From Agrypnia vestita (Eukaryota > Arthropoda > Insecta > Trichoptera > Phryganeidae), in the NCBI GenBank assembly GCA_016648135.1, contig JADDOH010010218.1, positions 62,001-126,000 of the forward strand: a DNA stretch of 64,000 nt. Reading direction: 5' to 3'. The number at the start of each line of letters is the position of its first letter. Positions within the stretch are counted from its first letter, which is position 1. The position numbers were made by a program, and so were the translations under genes. Below are positions 53,240 through 63,664 of this stretch, in pieces. The notes beneath the pieces were generated by a model that worked only from the letters and a program-made list of their open reading frames with translations, did no database searches and was not told the origin of the DNA.

Positions 53240-53480
53240 AAGACATCTACGGTCCTTCCTATGACATAATATACACGGCAAAATATCCCAAAAAACTACA
53301 CACAGACGATGGCAATGATACCTCTTTATTATCATTAAATATAAATACCCGAGGGGTGCCAATCGCCAAGGAGACCATCAAAGAGATGAAGAGAGCGCCG
53401 GACGTCCTTGTCCAGGTGATTGACCAGGCCTGACCTGTCAAATCAAGGATTTAATATAAAAAAAGAAGAAGAAGATACAC
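53240..53480 (+). mobile_element. repeat W fragment followed by a LINE-like piece
   Basis: ATACACGGCAAAATATCCCA matches the outer arm of the 54.8-kb foldback. Next, GVPIAKETIKEMKRAPDVLV can be read on +, similar to the start of LINE RT domains, and the segment ends with (GAA)n at 53463-53474. Composite and degraded; the RT assignment is weak. Confidence 0.35.
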
Positions 53481-53544
53481 ATTTCCCATATAAGTAATTT
53501 CGTTTCTGTGAGAATTCTATAGTCTATCTTAATTTATAATATTT

Positions 53545-54070
53545 TATTTATGTTGATCGATTTTTCCAATTCTGTCCGAACTTTTCGTTATCTTGCTTAC
53601 GCTGTATGTTGTTGGCCTGAGACCGGGAAATATTTATTATTTTGGTGATGTAGCTAAAATGAAGCCGATTTAAAAATGAGATAGTAATAATTTGTTCTTT
53701 ATTGGCGCACTGTAAATATCCGTTTTCAATATTTCTTCGTGGCGTCGGGATTTTTTGCCGATCCGCGAAGCGTTTATCCATTACAGGGGCAATAAAATAG
53801 GCCATTACTCAGGATTAATGCGAGCGCTAAGGGTGTTTTGCATAATTTCTGACATATGCAACCCTACACACATCCACCGCTGATCACCTCCCTTACTCCG
53901 TATTGCTCTATCTGTCTGTGTCTTTTACCCTTTGGCTAGGAAGAGCTTTCAAAACTGTTTATGATTTTTTTCAAATTCAGTTTTGTACTTATTTAATAGG
54001 CATTCACTGCAATGATGAAGGAAATACAATATTATTTAAATCGTTTCTGTTTTAAACAATTATTACATTA
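53545..54070. other. unassigned stretch
   Basis: No supported gene. The GC is slightly raised around 53850-53940. Confidence 0.45.
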
Positions 54071-54072
54071 AA

Positions 54073-54115
54073 ACGTACGGACGGACAGACAACGAAATTA
54101 TTATAATTCAGATGT
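54073..54115 (+). repeat. interspersed repeat S, copy 4 (tail)
   Basis: AAACGTACGGACGGACAGAC followed by AACGAAATTATTATA. Confidence 0.55.
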
Positions 54116-54299
54116 GCATTTGTATAATAATAATATTGGATTATTTTCCCGCCATATATACCTCAAGGGCGCTTTACACACAAAATACTCTCACATACTA
54201 AAAGAATAGAATAACAAAATTAAAAATAAAATTAAAAAGAAAAGAGAAAGAAGAACAGCTCAAAACATAAAATAGTAAAAGAAAAAACTAATATTAAAA

Positions 54300-54690
54300 A
54301 TGTTCTGGGATAGATTTTCTAAAAAGGTGCGTTTTGAGTCGTTTCTTAAATGAAGTCTCCGAACGCTTTGGGGCCCGCCGCCGCAAATGCCCGTTCTCTG
54401 AACCTAGTCTTCTGGAACTGACTTGCCGGTTCCACAACCCTTCCTACCACTGAAGTAGACGCTGACCTGAGTGTTTGACGTCTTTCATGTATGTTGTCTG
54501 GAATACAGAGCTCCTGAAGATACAGAGGCGCCATGTTATGAGTCGCCTTGTACATCGACCAACACACTTTGAACTCTACTCTCTCAGGAAAACGAAGTCA
54601 GCGCAATCCTCGCAGAAGGGATGTTATGTGCGAGAATTTTTTCCGCTCCATATATTATCCGTATTGCAGCGTTTAGAATAGATTATAGTC
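54300..54690 (-). pseudogene. LINE 3' end, CR1/L2-like RT C-terminus
   Basis: The minus-strand frame (54567-54346) reads MYKATHNMAPLYLQELCIPD, then RQTLRSASTSVV and RFRERAFAAAGPKAFGDFI. AFAAAGPKAW-N-SLP is the usual end-domain motif, and here W-N-S-L-P is deleted. After a frameshift FKKRLKTHLFRKSIPEHF and a stop follow (about 54345-54300). It is 5'-truncated and broken. Confidence 0.75.
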
Positions 54691-54724
54691 TATCGAGCTA
54701 AAACATCGGTAGGCTAGCGTAGAT

Positions 54725-54976
54725 ACCATTGAAGTAAAAATGTCCTTAGGTTTTCACGGCCGTTCAGAATCTTCTGTGTATAGTTTTCTGGGATATTCTG
54801 CCGTGTATATGTGACCTCTCTGGCCAACGTTTCGGATCCCATTGCAGGGTCCATCATCAGGGATCCACATTAGCCCTGATGATGGACCCTGCAATGGGAT
54901 CCGAAACGTTGGCCAGAGAGGTCACATATCACGGCAGAATACCCCAGAAAACTATACACAGAAGACCATTGAAGTA
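54725..54976. mobile_element. foldback element with 12-bp TSD and two opposed hammerhead-like motifs
   Basis: ACCATTGAAGTA occurs exactly at 54725-54736 and 54965-54976, so the element is 54737-54964. The arms of about 97 bp are nearly perfect around the spacer ATCCACATTAG. Right arm on +: CTGATGA (54876-54882), extra T, GGACCC-TGCAAT-GGGaTCC (one bulge), GAAAC (54903-54907) and GTT. GGC after it can pair with GCC before it. The left arm has the same on -. The outer left part carries repeat W. No ORF is present. Confidence 0.85.
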
Positions 54977-55139
54977 GTCCACAGGTAATACAACAAATGC
55001 ATTAATGAGTCGATGGGCTGCCTGAGCGGGAAGATGTCTGCGAATACTTTTAATCTGTCTCAGTTGATAAAAACATATGTATATATCATGGGAGATGTTG
55101 TTGTACAGTTAATGTTAGATTAATCGAAGCATATTATTA

Positions 55140-55420
55140 CACTTTTTATTTTACACAATTTCATCCCCGTCCGCGGCCCAGCGTGCGAGAGCCATCTGAG
55201 CGCTGAGCGTATGACGGCAGCATCCCTTAAAGGGATTAAAAATGCTAATTTTCCCCGCCGCGGGGGTTATTTATCAGCTTTATGGCTGCACTTTGTTTAA
55301 TAATATTCTGTCATATTTCAACCCCCCGGCCGCGAGTGTCGCGCCTCACGTTCACAGCTCGGGAGGATTACTTTCAATTAATTCACCTGCCATCACTGCT
55401 CCGACGGATGAGCAGGGATT
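55140..55420. other. repeat-free GC-rich island with homeodomain-like sites
   Basis: GC-rich patches (CCCGCCGCGGGGG, CCCCCCGGCCGCGAG) flank a segment with AAATGCTAATTTTC and TTTATGG cores. No ORF or repeat was recognised. Candidate enhancer. Confidence 0.3.
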
Positions 55421-55796
55421 TAGAAAAATACCTCTTATATAACAACCTGGCCACTCACCTGCTTGGTTCGACAAAGTACGCCACTCGCTCATTGCCACAA
55501 TCCTATAAGGCCTTGCCTTTTGTATCTATGGTGACCAGATGCGATAATGAAAATAGAAAGTCAATCTACTATATCATTAATAAAAAGAAAACACTTTATA
55601 AAAAGCTATTTACTGAATGATCAACATGTTTCAGAACAAATCCTCCTTTCGTCAGAATACAATTCAATATGATATCAATTGAAGCGGAGGACATTTAAAA
55701 ATAATACAAAATATAAGACGTTAGTTTTCATAATTTATGAGAGATAACTTCTACGTTAACATATAAAAATACGATACATACACGTATTTATTATAT

Positions 55797-56090
55797 TCAC
55801 GTGACGTGGTTACGGGAGGCAAATGAAAACACTGAAAATAAATTAGTGATTTATTAATTAATTATTCAATGTGCAAAGTCACTTAACACGAATTATACTT
55901 AAACCTATTCTTTAATCTAAACTATTTCGCAATTTATTGCTCGTATGTGAATTCGTTATTATAACTGGGTAACACTTATTTATCGCTCGAAAAAAATTCA
56001 ATTCTCGCACACAGAAGTCGCACTGGTTTATTTCGTCACTTAATCGTCACGGTAATCCGCTCGATTATTTTGAACTTTTTATTTAATGTT
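55797..56090 (-). mobile_element. LTR-like unit (family L), copy 5
   Basis: GTTACGGGAGGCAAATGAAA, then CACTTAACACGAATTATAC, ACTATTTCGCAATTTATTGC and TTATTTATCGCTCG, matching copy 6 at 57196. Truncated at the right. Confidence 0.55.
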
Positions 56091-56105
56091 CAAACATTTT
56101 TAATG

Positions 56106-56545
56106 TTCTATTTTTTATTTTTTTATTTATTTATTAAGTTAGTTAATATTACACCCTGTGTATAACTATTATTTTACACGTTACATCCTAAAATCTATTA
56201 CTAAAATACTATCCATAATAACCTATATATATCCAATTTAATCTATGGTAAAATCTATAATATAATAAATAATACATCTTATACTCTATAACTCTTTACT
56301 ATTTTTAGAATAATTATAACATTTGTTTTTAAATTCATTCATCTTATTTATATTCTTCATGTTTTCTGTCATCTCGTCGTATATTTCTACTAAGAAAGGC
56401 TTTTTTAATATTCGTTCAAAAAGGTCGGATAAATCGAATCGGTTCGATTTATTTGACTTTTCATTAGTTTTACTTACTAAAATATACTTAAATATAAAAG
56501 GCAATAAAATCAACAAGGGCATTAAGAGATAGTCGAGGTATTTTA
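56106..56545 (-). pseudogene. LINE 3' end, probable Jockey/CR1-like
   Basis: The minus-strand frame (56522-56286) ends LVEIYDEMTENMKNINKMNE and FKNKCYNYSKNSKEL, similar in pattern to LINE ORF2 C-termini (N-x-LPE-x-I...FK). The plus strand at 56107-56137 is a TTTATTTATT run, the tail of the minus element. Moderate support only. Confidence 0.45.
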
Positions 56546-56549
56546 TGTA

Positions 56550-57190
56550 TTTTTTGAAAGCAATAAATGTTTTTGGATCAAATTGATATCAAAAATTAAA
56601 CTTGAAAAAATATGCAGACGGACAATAATTATCTGTTTTTTTATAAAAGTACTCCACGTCATTAGTGTAAACAGAAAAAATATATTTATCTTTGATGCCA
56701 TCGGAAGCCGCTTCGCCAATTAGAAAGTGAAATATGGTAGCATTAATCTTATATTTTAATTTGGATCGGAATGTGATCCGCCGATTAATCCTGTTTTGGA
56801 AGGACGAGGTCCTACGTTGGGCCCTGGGCTAAGGGACTTTTTTATATACTGTTTTGCCTTTTGGATACTGATCATGATTGATAACTCCCATTTTTTCTTT
56901 CTCTCTGCAATTCGTTGAATTTAATTATACGTTTTATTGTGAAAAAAGGAAGAAAAATAGACTCATTCTTTCGTGTACATCCATTTATCAGAAAAAATAT
57001 CTAAATCTTCATGCACGATGTATAAAGGTTAGCTAATATAGTATTGTAGAATACGATGGTAAAAGAAATGGTATTTGAAAATAAGAAAAATTAAATAATC
57101 TACGAAATATTAGAAGGTAATGAATGTTTAGAATAAATAAATAAAGTTTGTGTACTCGGGTTGTATAAGTAGGTATATTTGATGAGGCAT
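56550..57190. other. unassigned stretch
   Basis: No supported feature. Confidence 0.5.
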
Positions 57191-57195
57191 GATAT

Positions 57196-57777
57196 TGTCA
57201 CGGGAAATAAGCAATTTATTAATTATTGATTAATTAATTTATAAATGCACAAAGCCACTTAGCACGAATTAAACCCTATTCTTTAAATTGCACTATTTCG
57301 CAGCGTATCACTCGTATATGAATTTGTTTTCGTTGAGAGCACTTTATTTATCGCTCGTAGAACATTCAATTCTCGCTTGTAACGGTCGCATTTATTTATT
57401 TCACCACTTAGGTAAGAACTCGCTTCCTCATTTCGCTCGATATCTGTCGCTTCGCAATTTCACAGCATACCTGGCCGTCGTCTCGCGACTTACTTCGGAC
57501 TGAACGATCTGTCAAAACGAACTCCTGAGCCGCTGCGTAGTCGCGCTATTTATACCCAAACTCTGTTTTTTCTCGAACTCCCGAAAAGATTATTTTTCTT
57601 TCTAGTATTTAAGACAAAGTTCCCGTCGCCTCTCGGTTATTCCAGGCGTTTGTAGACGTTTATCGAATTTTTTAGATAATACGAGAGTGTGGTAGACCGT
57701 GCTAGAGGCTTCTGTGTTACTGTCGTCATTGACATATAAGGGATTCTGTGCGTAATTTCTTTTGCCATTTCGTTACA
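57196..57777 (-). mobile_element. solo LTR (family L), 582 bp
   Basis: On the minus strand it runs TGTAACGAAATGG...CCCGTGACA, i.e. TG...CA ends. ATAT/ATAC flank it (possible 4-bp duplication, one mismatch). A TATAAATA box is at 57554-57547 (minus) and TCAG about 29 nt downstream at 57527-57523, the layout of an LTR promoter. AATAAATT-type poly(A) sites lie near 57240-57210. No internal region is attached. Confidence 0.65.
57547..57554 (-). promoter_or_regulatory. TATA box of the solo LTR
   Basis: TATAAATA on the minus strand within GGGTATAAATAGCGCG. Confidence 0.5.
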
Positions 57778-57834
57778 ATACATTTATCGAATGAAACTAA
57801 CCATACCTTTATGTTTTTTCATCACTGAAATTGG

Positions 57835-58070
57835 CAGACAACTCCACACTCTTCTGTCCTGATTCCTGATATAATACTCTTGCCTTGTTCCCCAACTTGC
57901 ATCTTCTCACGTGCACTCGTTGTTTGTTGAAGCTCATGAAAATTGTCAGGTCTTTCAAGGACGCACTCTGTTCCTGTTGCCTTCAACTCTCGCCTCTTAT
58001 ATTTTCTTTATCATCCTCCCTCATATGTTCCACATGCCCAAACCGACTCGACGTTTAAACGTTCATGTTT
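57835..58070 (-). pseudogene. LINE-A copy E: 3' part
   Basis: Minus strand: GAGTCGGTTTGGGCATGTGG, AGGAGGATGATAAAG, GAGGCGAGAGTTGAAGGCAA, AGACCTGACAATTTTC and AGGAATCAGGACAGAAGAGT, in family order. It has many stops. Confidence 0.65.
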
Positions 58071-58079
58071 TTTTAACGA

Positions 58080-59310
58080 ATAAATGATTAAAAAATCACG
58101 TTTTAAGAAAGTCGTTTTTACTTTCTATGATGAAAACTCTCTGCCTAATAATTGTACCAGCATCCAACGAGAGCGGGACCTACAGTACTCGTGTTATTTT
58201 CTTTATTTTGTCTCTCCAGCGTGCATAATAAAGACTGGCTTATGTACACTTTCACTTTCAAAGAGGTACCACTTTTCTACCAATACTGTTTGGCTTACAT
58301 AGAAGGTTCTTAACTTCGTAAAAAATATGAAATCTTGTAACTGCTTGCCGACGTCATGCCTCAAGTATTTCACAATTGCCAGGAATGCCACATATTTCTA
58401 TTCTACTCACGTTAAGATATTTCTAATCTACATAATAAATCTATAGATCTTTATGTAGCTGATATTACGAATTTGTATTGGTATTACAATTTAACTAATT
58501 ACAGTTTAAAGGACTAAATTTTTATTTATGTTTTGTTTCCCATGAATTATATATACTTATTTATATTAAAGTGTCCTAATAATTGTTCGTTTCCCTTTTA
58601 AATGTGTTTTAATTCTATATTTAATATTTATTTTTCTGGTTTATTCTATCTTCGTATCTTCTTTATCTGGTATATTGCTTTCATTATCTTTATTATTAAT
58701 TTGAAAAAGGTGTCTTATTATTACTGTTTGCTTTTGTACTAATTATTTATTATTTATTTACTCTTTAATATGTTTTTATTCAATTATTTATTTTTTAAAT
58801 ATTTAAGTACTTTAAATCGTTTTTTATGTAAGGTATATAAAAATTCTTGTAACTTTCTTGTACTGTAAAAGCCGACTAGGGCGTTGATTAATAAAAAAAA
58901 AAATATTTTGTCTACTTCTTGCTTGTGTTCCGTGATGAATACTACAATTGTTAGATAATACGCGAACAAACTACCATATACACTCATCACTGCTTAGACT
59001 ACACAGACTAGGCAATGAGTACACAGAGTTTGTAAACATATTCCAAGACAGCAATAGTTTCTGTATTAAAATCTGCTAATGTTCCACTGTTTTACGCTTA
59101 GGTTTTTGATTCTTTCATTTTTTATATCATATAGTGTTTTATTCAATTGATTTTCTGTGTATATTTTTATTAAAATATATTTTTTTAAAGTTAAAAAAAT
59201 GTGTTTACTTTAATTTAACTCAATTTGTGATTGTTATTTTTAATTCTTGCTTTATAGGATATCTTTTATTTTTTTTAAATCATTTTGTCAATGGTCCTAT
59301 GCCCCTATGT
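58080..59310. other. unassigned AT-rich stretch
   Basis: About 1.2 kb of T-rich DNA with chance frames only. Confidence 0.5.
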
Positions 59311-59317
59311 GCACACA

Positions 59318-59925
59318 AATAAACTAATTCAATTTAATACAGACTGTAATGCTGCGAACGATTTCAAAAGGAGAGTGACTGCGGGAAACAAAGTACATGG
59401 CGCTTTGAATGCAATTATGGCCGATAAGAATCAGTCTCAAGAAGCAATACTAGCGGTATTTAATGGCATTCTAGTACAAAACTGATGCATGGAAAGGAAG
59501 CCTGGATTTGGCAAAAAATATATGAAAGCACACTGAATGCGGTCAGTAAGGCGCTTGTATAGAAAACCTTTGGTCGATAGGTTGAGGAATAAACAAACCG
59601 GAAGTGAATGTAATATTGTGTGTAGAATAAAGAAAGGATCAATGAGATAGTTTGGTCGTGTGGCACGTATGAGCTTTCGGTTGAGAATATATATGAGGCG
59701 GGTATTGAAGACAACAGGAACAGAGGAAGTCCGCGAAAGACCTGGCACTATCAGATACTACAAATATTGGAGGATGGCCCTGTTAAAAGCCTTAGCGACT
59801 GTAGTGTGCATGAGAATATGTATCTATGTAGCCGAAGCAAATATGGTGTTGAAGATTATAGCATTCAATCCTCTCCGTCTATCCCTGCGGGGAAATGGCG
59901 AGAATTTAGTTAATTTAATTTATAT
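59318..59925 (+). pseudogene. LINE-A copy F: longest copy, RT C-terminal region
   Basis: The frame to 59485 gives NDFKRRVTAGNKVHGALNAI, KNQSQEAILAVFNGILV and, after a frameshift, TLMHGKEAWIWQKIYESTLN. Later blocks match copy C: GAGGCGGGTATTGAAGACAA, AGTCCGCGAAAGACCTGGCA, and the end TCCCTGCGGGGAAATGGCG with a GTTAATTTAAT tail. It corresponds to the region after the RT active site. Frameshifted and inactive. Confidence 0.8.
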
Positions 59926-59929
59926 TATA

Positions 59930-60910
59930 TTACTATATCATATTTTCTTGAGTAATTAATGAATACATAAAGTGCTACTTTTGAATCACTTATCTGATCG
60001 ATATCTAATGATAAATATTAACTGATTTAGAGGGTTACTTTCTGTATATACTTTTTAACTGTGCTATTATATATATATATATATTTTGTTACTATCCATG
60101 CATATGATTTTTTATATATATTACTTTACTTTACTTTCTTTATTGCTTATGTATTATACAATATATACTGTTCTTTTTATCCCTATTTTATATTTATATA
60201 CTCAATTAATTAATTAATTAATCTTATAGTTATATAGTATATTGTTGTATATCTTTATTATTTTTTGTTCTCACTATATTGTTCAGCTGCTCATCTCGGC
60301 ACAGGTTCTTCCTAGTGAGATGAGCGGCTCCATCTCCTATGTCATGTAACAAGATGAAGATAAATAAAAAAAATTTAAAAAAATTAAAAATAGTATACAC
60401 GTAATTTTGTATTACTCGCACATTACATGAATATTAATATTCAATCATCGTTAGCGATTGTGAATTATCGAACGTGAATATACGAACTATATCGTGATTT
60501 TGTGCTGATCACTATTTGGAATAATCGTTTTCGTAATGTCGCTTTTCTCGATTTCGATTAATATCTAAATATCTCAACGGTGAATACTGACCTATGACTG
60601 TAGTTCTGAATGAAATTTTAATGGTAATGTTCACGTTGAGCGTATGGGAATGTCGTGAATGTCAGAATTGGACCGTTAGTTTCACAAATATCTATGAAGA
60701 ATGCATGAAACGTGGAATGCAGTGTACACGCGGTAATAGCACTTATCTGCACACCATCCGACGTATTTTTGCGCTTTATGGGATGCAAGAATATTTAAGT
60801 ATAAAGAAAAAAGGTTGAAAAAAGCTTCAAGCTGTATGTGTATGAACAAATGCTTTGATATTAATAATTTATTAATGTATCAGACATTTATAATTTACAT
60901 ATTTACGTGT
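59930..60910. other. unassigned AT-rich stretch
   Basis: No supported gene. (TA)n at 60070-60090. A hairpin GCTGCTCATCTC/GAGATGAGCGGC at 60286-60328 precedes an A-rich run, possibly an old LINE 3' UTR. Confidence 0.4.
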
Positions 60911-60914
60911 TAAA

Positions 60915-61010
60915 TAAAACGGATATTTTATACGAACCGTACATTTCACTCAAAAGCAAATGTCGACGTTTTGTTGAAGTCTTATCCAGCGTCATCATCT
61001 TTTAAAAAGG
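60915..61010 (-). mobile_element. single arm related to the 3.9-kb foldback
   Basis: GGATATTTTATACGAACCGT and ACGTTTTGTTGAAGTCTTAT match the left arm at 3907-3970. The hammerhead core is degraded (ATGATGA, AAAAC). Confidence 0.6.
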
Positions 61011-61147
61011 CCCTAATTTTAATAAAGACGATAGTTACAAACTACCAAGTATTTGGCGCCCTGTTCTCACTATTTTGATTCCACCTTTAAGAAACGTCAC
61101 AGAAAAGCCCGAATATGTAATTAGTACATAGCGCGTTAATAGATAGA

Positions 61148-61737
61148 ATGTTGAAATCAAAAATTAATAATAAACTTATCGAAACATATTTATACTCAGG
61201 CAAAAATATTAAAACCACCGATAATACACTTTGGCGAAAAATTCTTTATAATGGTCCGATTTCTAATAAAATTACAAATTGCTTCCCTACTCATATTAGA
61301 CCAGCTTATTACACAAACATTGGTAAAATAATATTGGTAAAATTCTTCTAAACTCAAAAACAAAAATAGGTATGTTAGAAAAAAGTGGGATATATGAAAT
61401 AACTTGCGGAGATTGTGACAAAAAGTATATAGGCCAAACCACTAGAAACTTAAATACACGCATAAAAGAACATCGCCGCTGCTTAAAAAATAACAATTTC
61501 TCCGAATTTGCCAATCATATAATTAACACCAATCATTCTTTCGATAGTCACAAATTAAAATTACTCCACTCGGTTCCCCATAGACGATGGATAATGAATA
61601 GTTTGGAAACCGTTGAAATCCTAAAAAATTTAAATTCTGGAAACACATTAATAAATAATATCACATTTCAGTCCAGTTCACCACTCCTAGAGCTGTTCGG
61701 CGAAAAAAATACCCTTCCCTGCCGCGCGCCCCCCTGA
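61148..61737 (+). pseudogene. Penelope-like ORF fragment with GIY-YIG endonuclease
   Basis: The GIY-YIG nuclease nicks target DNA to prime reverse transcription in endonuclease-bearing PLEs. In the 121-residue frame from 61372, GIY is at residues 6-8, C-G-D-C at 12-15, YIG at 19-21, the conserved Arg at 30, and E-H at 33-34. ...FANHIINTNHSF and NSLETVEIL (candidate metal-binding Glu) follow. The CxxC plus His pattern fits the zinc-binding variant known in PLE nucleases. The upstream frame (61148-61351) belongs to the linker. A 14-bp slip duplication (ATTGGTAAAAT twice, about 61320-61345) shifts the frame between the two. It is inactive as a whole, though the nuclease part is intact. Confidence 0.85.
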
Positions 61738-61780
61738 CCCCCCTGACCTACCCAATTAGATTGATAAATTTTGTATTTAA

Positions 61781-61851
61781 GTTAGTTATTATCTATACCT
61801 GATGATGAGAGGGACTGCTCCTCTCGAAACTATAGTTGTAAATTAATAACT
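61781..61851 (+). ncRNA. hammerhead-like ribozyme in PLE 3' region
   Basis: CTGATGA (61799-61805), extra T, stem GAGAGG-GACTGCT-CCTCTC, GAAAC (61826-61830), TATA loop, GTT (61835-61837). Stem I: TAC (61796-61798) with GTA (61838-61840), then AGTTATTA (61784-61791) with TAATAACT (61844-61851). The predicted cleavage is after GTT. Known hammerheads have no base between CTGANGA and stem II; here there is one. Confidence 0.7.
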
Positions 61852-61974
61852 CATATTGTGTGTGTATTACAAAGTATATTAAAACATATTTGAAATTATA
61901 ATGTTGCACCACGAAGTATCTGCCAAATCTTTCAATGATAAAAAATCTTTCGTTTCAAACAAAGCATAATTATG

Positions 61975-62850
61975 TTAAAGGAAATTTTTTTTTAGATTAT
62001 CCAAAAATATTGAGTAAATCGGATGGATTAAGATACTAAAATGAAAATCGAATTTTCGCAGACAGTATAGGGAGGGACAGTTGATATGATTTAGGAAGAA
62101 GCAAGGGTTGAAGCTAGGTTGGTCAAGATTGAAGAATCTAGGGTTCAGGCTCCTCTACCAATTGTTATTAATGTTTTATATTAACTAGATTTGTATTATC
62201 GGCAATTGTTCCTGTATTTGCCAAACAATTTAATATTTTAGGGGAAGATAGAGGCAGTAGAGATATTATAACTCAATTTTTCTTATAAAAATATATTTCG
62301 ATTACCTCTGATGCAGAGTGATATTTCCACATGCGGCTTGAACTTTATCGCAACAGAATGAAGCATATGACCCCCTTAATACTATTCACTCTGTATAAGG
62401 CCGCATCTCAAAGTTGCTCTTCGCCAAAATAGTCTTAAATTCAATTGGCATAAACAGCATTCTCACGCGCACACTGAGGAATTTGCGATCTCAACGCGCT
62501 TTGAATGCGGCGCCCGTTTCCCAGAAAAGGGGCGAAGTCTGCTATACAATCAATTGATACAGCATCCCATACAGAAAACACCGTCTCATATCAAGATGCT
62601 ATCTATTTAATGCATTATTTTACCACGAGGTTTTCTAAAACGATACGAACTGCGCATAATCGAGGAACACTTTTAACGTTTTGGAATAAATTTAAAATAT
62701 CTAGAAACCCATAGGACCCACGAAAATGTACGAGAAAATTCCAGAAATCGAGTACTTTATCTTGACAGATGAGTGCGAGACCACGGATTCCGAGCGGATA
62801 GAAACTAGCGAACATATACAGTGTAAGGAGTATTAAAAGTACCTAAATGT
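61975..62850. other. unassigned stretch
   Basis: About 900 bp with no supported feature. 62420-62560 is less AT-rich but shows no protein family. Confidence 0.45.
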
Positions 62851-62854
62851 GGAA

Positions 62855-63197
62855 TCCTTTTGTAAGACCAACTCAAAACAAAACTCCTTTATGTACAGAT
62901 CCACAAATTCATTTAACACAAACTATCACCACATTGACATTTTCAACTCAACAATAAGAAACATATAACAAACAATATCTACACTACCGCACCCAAACAA
63001 ATTCGTACATCATATCTTCCCTTCTACTCCCGTCCCACATTCCCCTCCACCCTCTCCACTCGTTGTTAAAGTAAGTTAAGGTAAATTACTATATTCAGTG
63101 GAAAATTTGTAATTGGCATAATTTGAAAAACCTTTATTTCATATTTGTTAAGATTGATGTTTTGCTGTTAATTTTCCCCAAAATAAAATAAATAAAT
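62855..63197 (+). pseudogene. LINE J1 3' end, copy 2
   Basis: TTTTGTAAGACCAACTCAAA through CCCCTCCACCCTCTCC to AAAATAAAATAAATAAATA, collinear with 11609-11905. The copy begins exactly within the ORF, 5'-truncated at 62855. Confidence 0.75.
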
Positions 63198-63199
63198 AT

Positions 63200-63520
63200 T
63201 TTCATACGCAAAATTAGTGCGAATTACAAAATAGTGGTTTTTTTTCAAGAATCTAAACAGTACAATTTATTATAATGATGCAATGTATTGAAGAGTTGGT
63301 AGACCAATTGCAGAGATCCACAATATCAAAAGAAAAAACAAATATAGAAAGTAATTACTAAAAAATAGTTATCCAAGTAGTACAAGTAAAAGAAAATTTA
63401 TGGAAAAAATAAACCAAAGCACGTAGGGACATGGATATAAAGGATTTTTTTAATATGGACAAAAATACCAAATAATCCAGAAAGTCTAAGAGAAATATAT
63501 TAAGAAAATTAATAGAAAAT
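63200..63520. other. unassigned stretch
   Basis: The + frame is A-rich with broken protein-like segments (EELVDQLQRSTISKEKTN). No family was recognised. Confidence 0.3.
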
Positions 63521-63524
63521 AGCA

Positions 63525-63663
63525 ATGGGAGTGAGAGGAGGAAGGTAGCTGGGATTGCGGCTATGTTCGAGTTAAGTTTGTGTCCAGTGTCTCTTTTTTA
63601 AATAAGAGTTAATTTGATTTGTAGCGTTTTATTTCGTTTCCCGCCGCCGCGAATCCGTGACAA
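63525..63663 (+). mobile_element. LTR-like 3' end (family L), plus orientation
   Basis: AAATAAGAGTTAATTTGATT, TTTTATTTCGTTTCCCGCCG and GCGAATCCGTGACA are the reverse complement of the left ends of copies 3 and 6. The element ends at CCGTGACA. Confidence 0.55.
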
Positions 63664-63664
63664 T

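Larger units (their letters stand above)
61140..61970 (+). mobile_element. 5'-truncated Penelope-like element
   Basis: It comprises the end of a PLE ORF (linker and GIY-YIG endonuclease), a C-rich 3' UTR (CCCCCCTGACCCCCCTGACC), a hammerhead-like ribozyme and a 3' end with AACATATTTGAAATT. The sister copy at 14672-15062 shares the last part. The RT domain is missing. Confidence 0.85.

Noticed and set aside
53259..53441. Minus-strand frame of 60 residues
   Set aside because: No recognisable domain; it lies opposite a degraded plus-strand repeat.
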